Assembly: GCA_017652545.1 (NCBI GenBank)
Contig: JAGCAV010000119.1
Span: forward strand, 1-5,658
DNA from: Lachnospiraceae bacterium
GTDB lineage: Bacteria > Bacillota_A > Clostridia > Lachnospirales > Lachnospiraceae
Direction: 5' to 3'
Length of the DNA: 5,658 nucleotides
The translations under genes were made by a program, and so were the position numbers. How positions within the stretch are numbered: position 1 is the stretch's first letter; each line of letters begins with the position of its first letter. Below the pieces are notes generated by a model. The model made no database searches and was not told the origin of the DNA. It worked only from the letters and a program-made list of their open reading frames with translations. Below are positions 4,879-5,658 of the stretch, piece after piece.

Positions 4879-5658
4879 ATGGAAAAGCAGTTGTTTCCGG
4901 TTCAGGCCGGCAGCATGACGGATATTCTGCCGGATGGCAGGAGATTTGATTTTTGGGAGAAGGACTGTGTCTTTGACAGGATCCTGCATGTGGACGCCGG
5001 ACACCCGGCGGCATCGGATGACAATGACGGCAGCGAGGATGCGCCGTTTCTTACGATTAACAGGGCGGCGGCGGAGGCACTTCCCGGCACGAAGGTTCTG
5101 ATCCATGAAGGCGTTTACAGGGAATGTGTCCGGCCGGCCGCGGGCGGAACGGATCCGGAGCATATGATCAGTTATGAAGCGTACGGGAAAGACCGTGTCG
5201 TTATCCGCGCATCGGAAGAGGTATGCAATTTTTCCCCGAGTACGGGCTGGAAACTGAGCGGACTGCCGGAATTTTCCGGAGCCCGGACAGAAGAGAGCGG
5301 GTGCGGACAGGATCAGGTCCGGATCTGGCGGCATGATCTGGATCCGGATATGTTCCGCGGGTACAATCCGTTCTGCGCGGTCAACATTCTCCATGACCGC
5401 CTGTTCATTGAGTATGAGAAAACGGATATGACCACCTATCTGAACCGCAGGGGCAGCGTGTTCTGCGACGGCGTGCCGTTGAAGCAGGTGCCGCTTTATC
5501 ATATGCTTGGAGAAGCGGACGGGACATACTGGGTGGAGGCAAACGGTCAGGTGATCCATTTCCGGCTCGCCGGTGACGCCGATCCCGGGGAGCACAGGAT
5601 CGAGATCACGGTACGGGAGCAGTGCTTTGCTCCAAAGGAACCGTTTTTGTCCTACATC
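4879..5658 (+). CDS. DUF1565/right-handed beta-helix-like protein, N-terminal part (3' end outside window)
   Basis: The frame starts at ATG 4879, behind a modest GGAG site five bases upstream, and stays open for 260 codons to the window's right edge. No in-frame start lies between it and the upstream stop at 4822. The segment at 50-90 has the pattern DGSEDAPFLTI, a helix-like AAAEALPG, then KVLIHEGVYRE and RPAAGG, continuing to ISYEAYGKDRVVIRAS (97-112). This is the typical opening of DUF1565 and related parallel beta-helix proteins, in which it begins the first coils of a pectate-lyase-like fold. Many members act on polysaccharides, so a carbohydrate lyase or hydrolase is the first guess, but no catalytic residue can be assigned in the visible part. 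The N-terminus is polar and has no signal peptide, so the protein is probably cytosolic and would act on imported oligosaccharides. Residues about 145-250 look like a separate beta-rich insert (LHDRLFIEYE, GTYWVEANGQVIHFRL). It is transcribed away from adhE. Confidence 0.72.
   Translation, partial: MEKQLFPVQAGSMTDILPDGRRFDFWEKDCVFDRILHVDAGHPAASDDNDGSEDAPFLTINRAAAEALPGTKVLIHEGVYRECVRPAAGGTDPEHMISYEAYGKDRVVIRASEEVCNFSPSTGWKLSGLPEFSGARTEESGCGQDQVRIWRHDLDPDMFRGYNPFCAVNILHDRLFIEYEKTDMTTYLNRRGSVFCDGVPLKQVPLYHMLGEADGTYWVEANGQVIHFRLAGDADPGEHRIEITVREQCFAPKEPFLSYI

Noticed and set aside
4777..5595. Open reading frame of 272 codons on the minus strand
   Set aside because: It is antisense to the beta-helix gene, which has recognisable protein patterns and a ribosome binding site. 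The antisense translation has no recognisable domain, and its end runs into the divergent promoter region.

Overview
The window looks like chromosomal DNA from an anaerobic, fermentative member of the Clostridia, most likely Lachnospiraceae-like. This is inferred from the gene content (a full-length bifunctional AdhE behind a Rex-type operator, a DUF1576 membrane protein), from strong AGGAGG-type ribosome binding sites and from moderate GC with AT-rich intergenic regions. The species cannot be named from sequence alone.

Left part (1-1005, + strand): the 3' end of a DUF1576-family multi-pass membrane protein, cut by the window edge, overlaps by ATGA the start of a complete rhomboid intramembrane serine protease. 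The two are almost certainly co-transcribed and translationally coupled.

Middle intergenic region (1006-1301): two convergent transcription units meet here. No convincing gene is present, but the region is highly structured. It holds a probable intrinsic terminator for the minus-strand operon (1024-1058). It also holds a long, diverged inverted duplication (about 1101-1187 against 1211-1291) with a perfect 13-bp core stem. A third partial copy of the same repeat forms part of the terminator. One arm can be read as the peptide PSGLLYFDAD; the other arm reads the same with a one-base frame slip. This is the least explained part of the window.

Central unit (1302-4686, minus strand): adhE (acetaldehyde-CoA/alcohol dehydrogenase) is followed after 22 bp by a small aminoglycoside-phosphotransferase/choline-kinase-fold kinase with its own strong ribosome binding site. 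There is no terminator between them, so they form a likely two-gene operon. Upstream of adhE are a good sigma-A type promoter and, just downstream of its -10 box, an 18-bp dyad matching the Rex operator consensus at 13 of 14 specified positions. The model is NADH-sensing control: Rex represses when NADH/NAD+ is low and releases when NADH builds up, so that AdhE reoxidises NADH by turning acetyl-CoA into ethanol.

Right part (4879-5658, + strand): a divergently transcribed gene, cut by the right edge, encodes the N-terminal 260 residues of a protein resembling DUF1565/right-handed beta-helix (pectate-lyase-like) proteins, without a signal peptide. Its predicted promoter shares essentially the same -35 heptamer with the adhE promoter, so the two promoters probably compete for RNA polymerase.

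No tRNA, rRNA, CRISPR array, insertion sequence or phage gene was seen.
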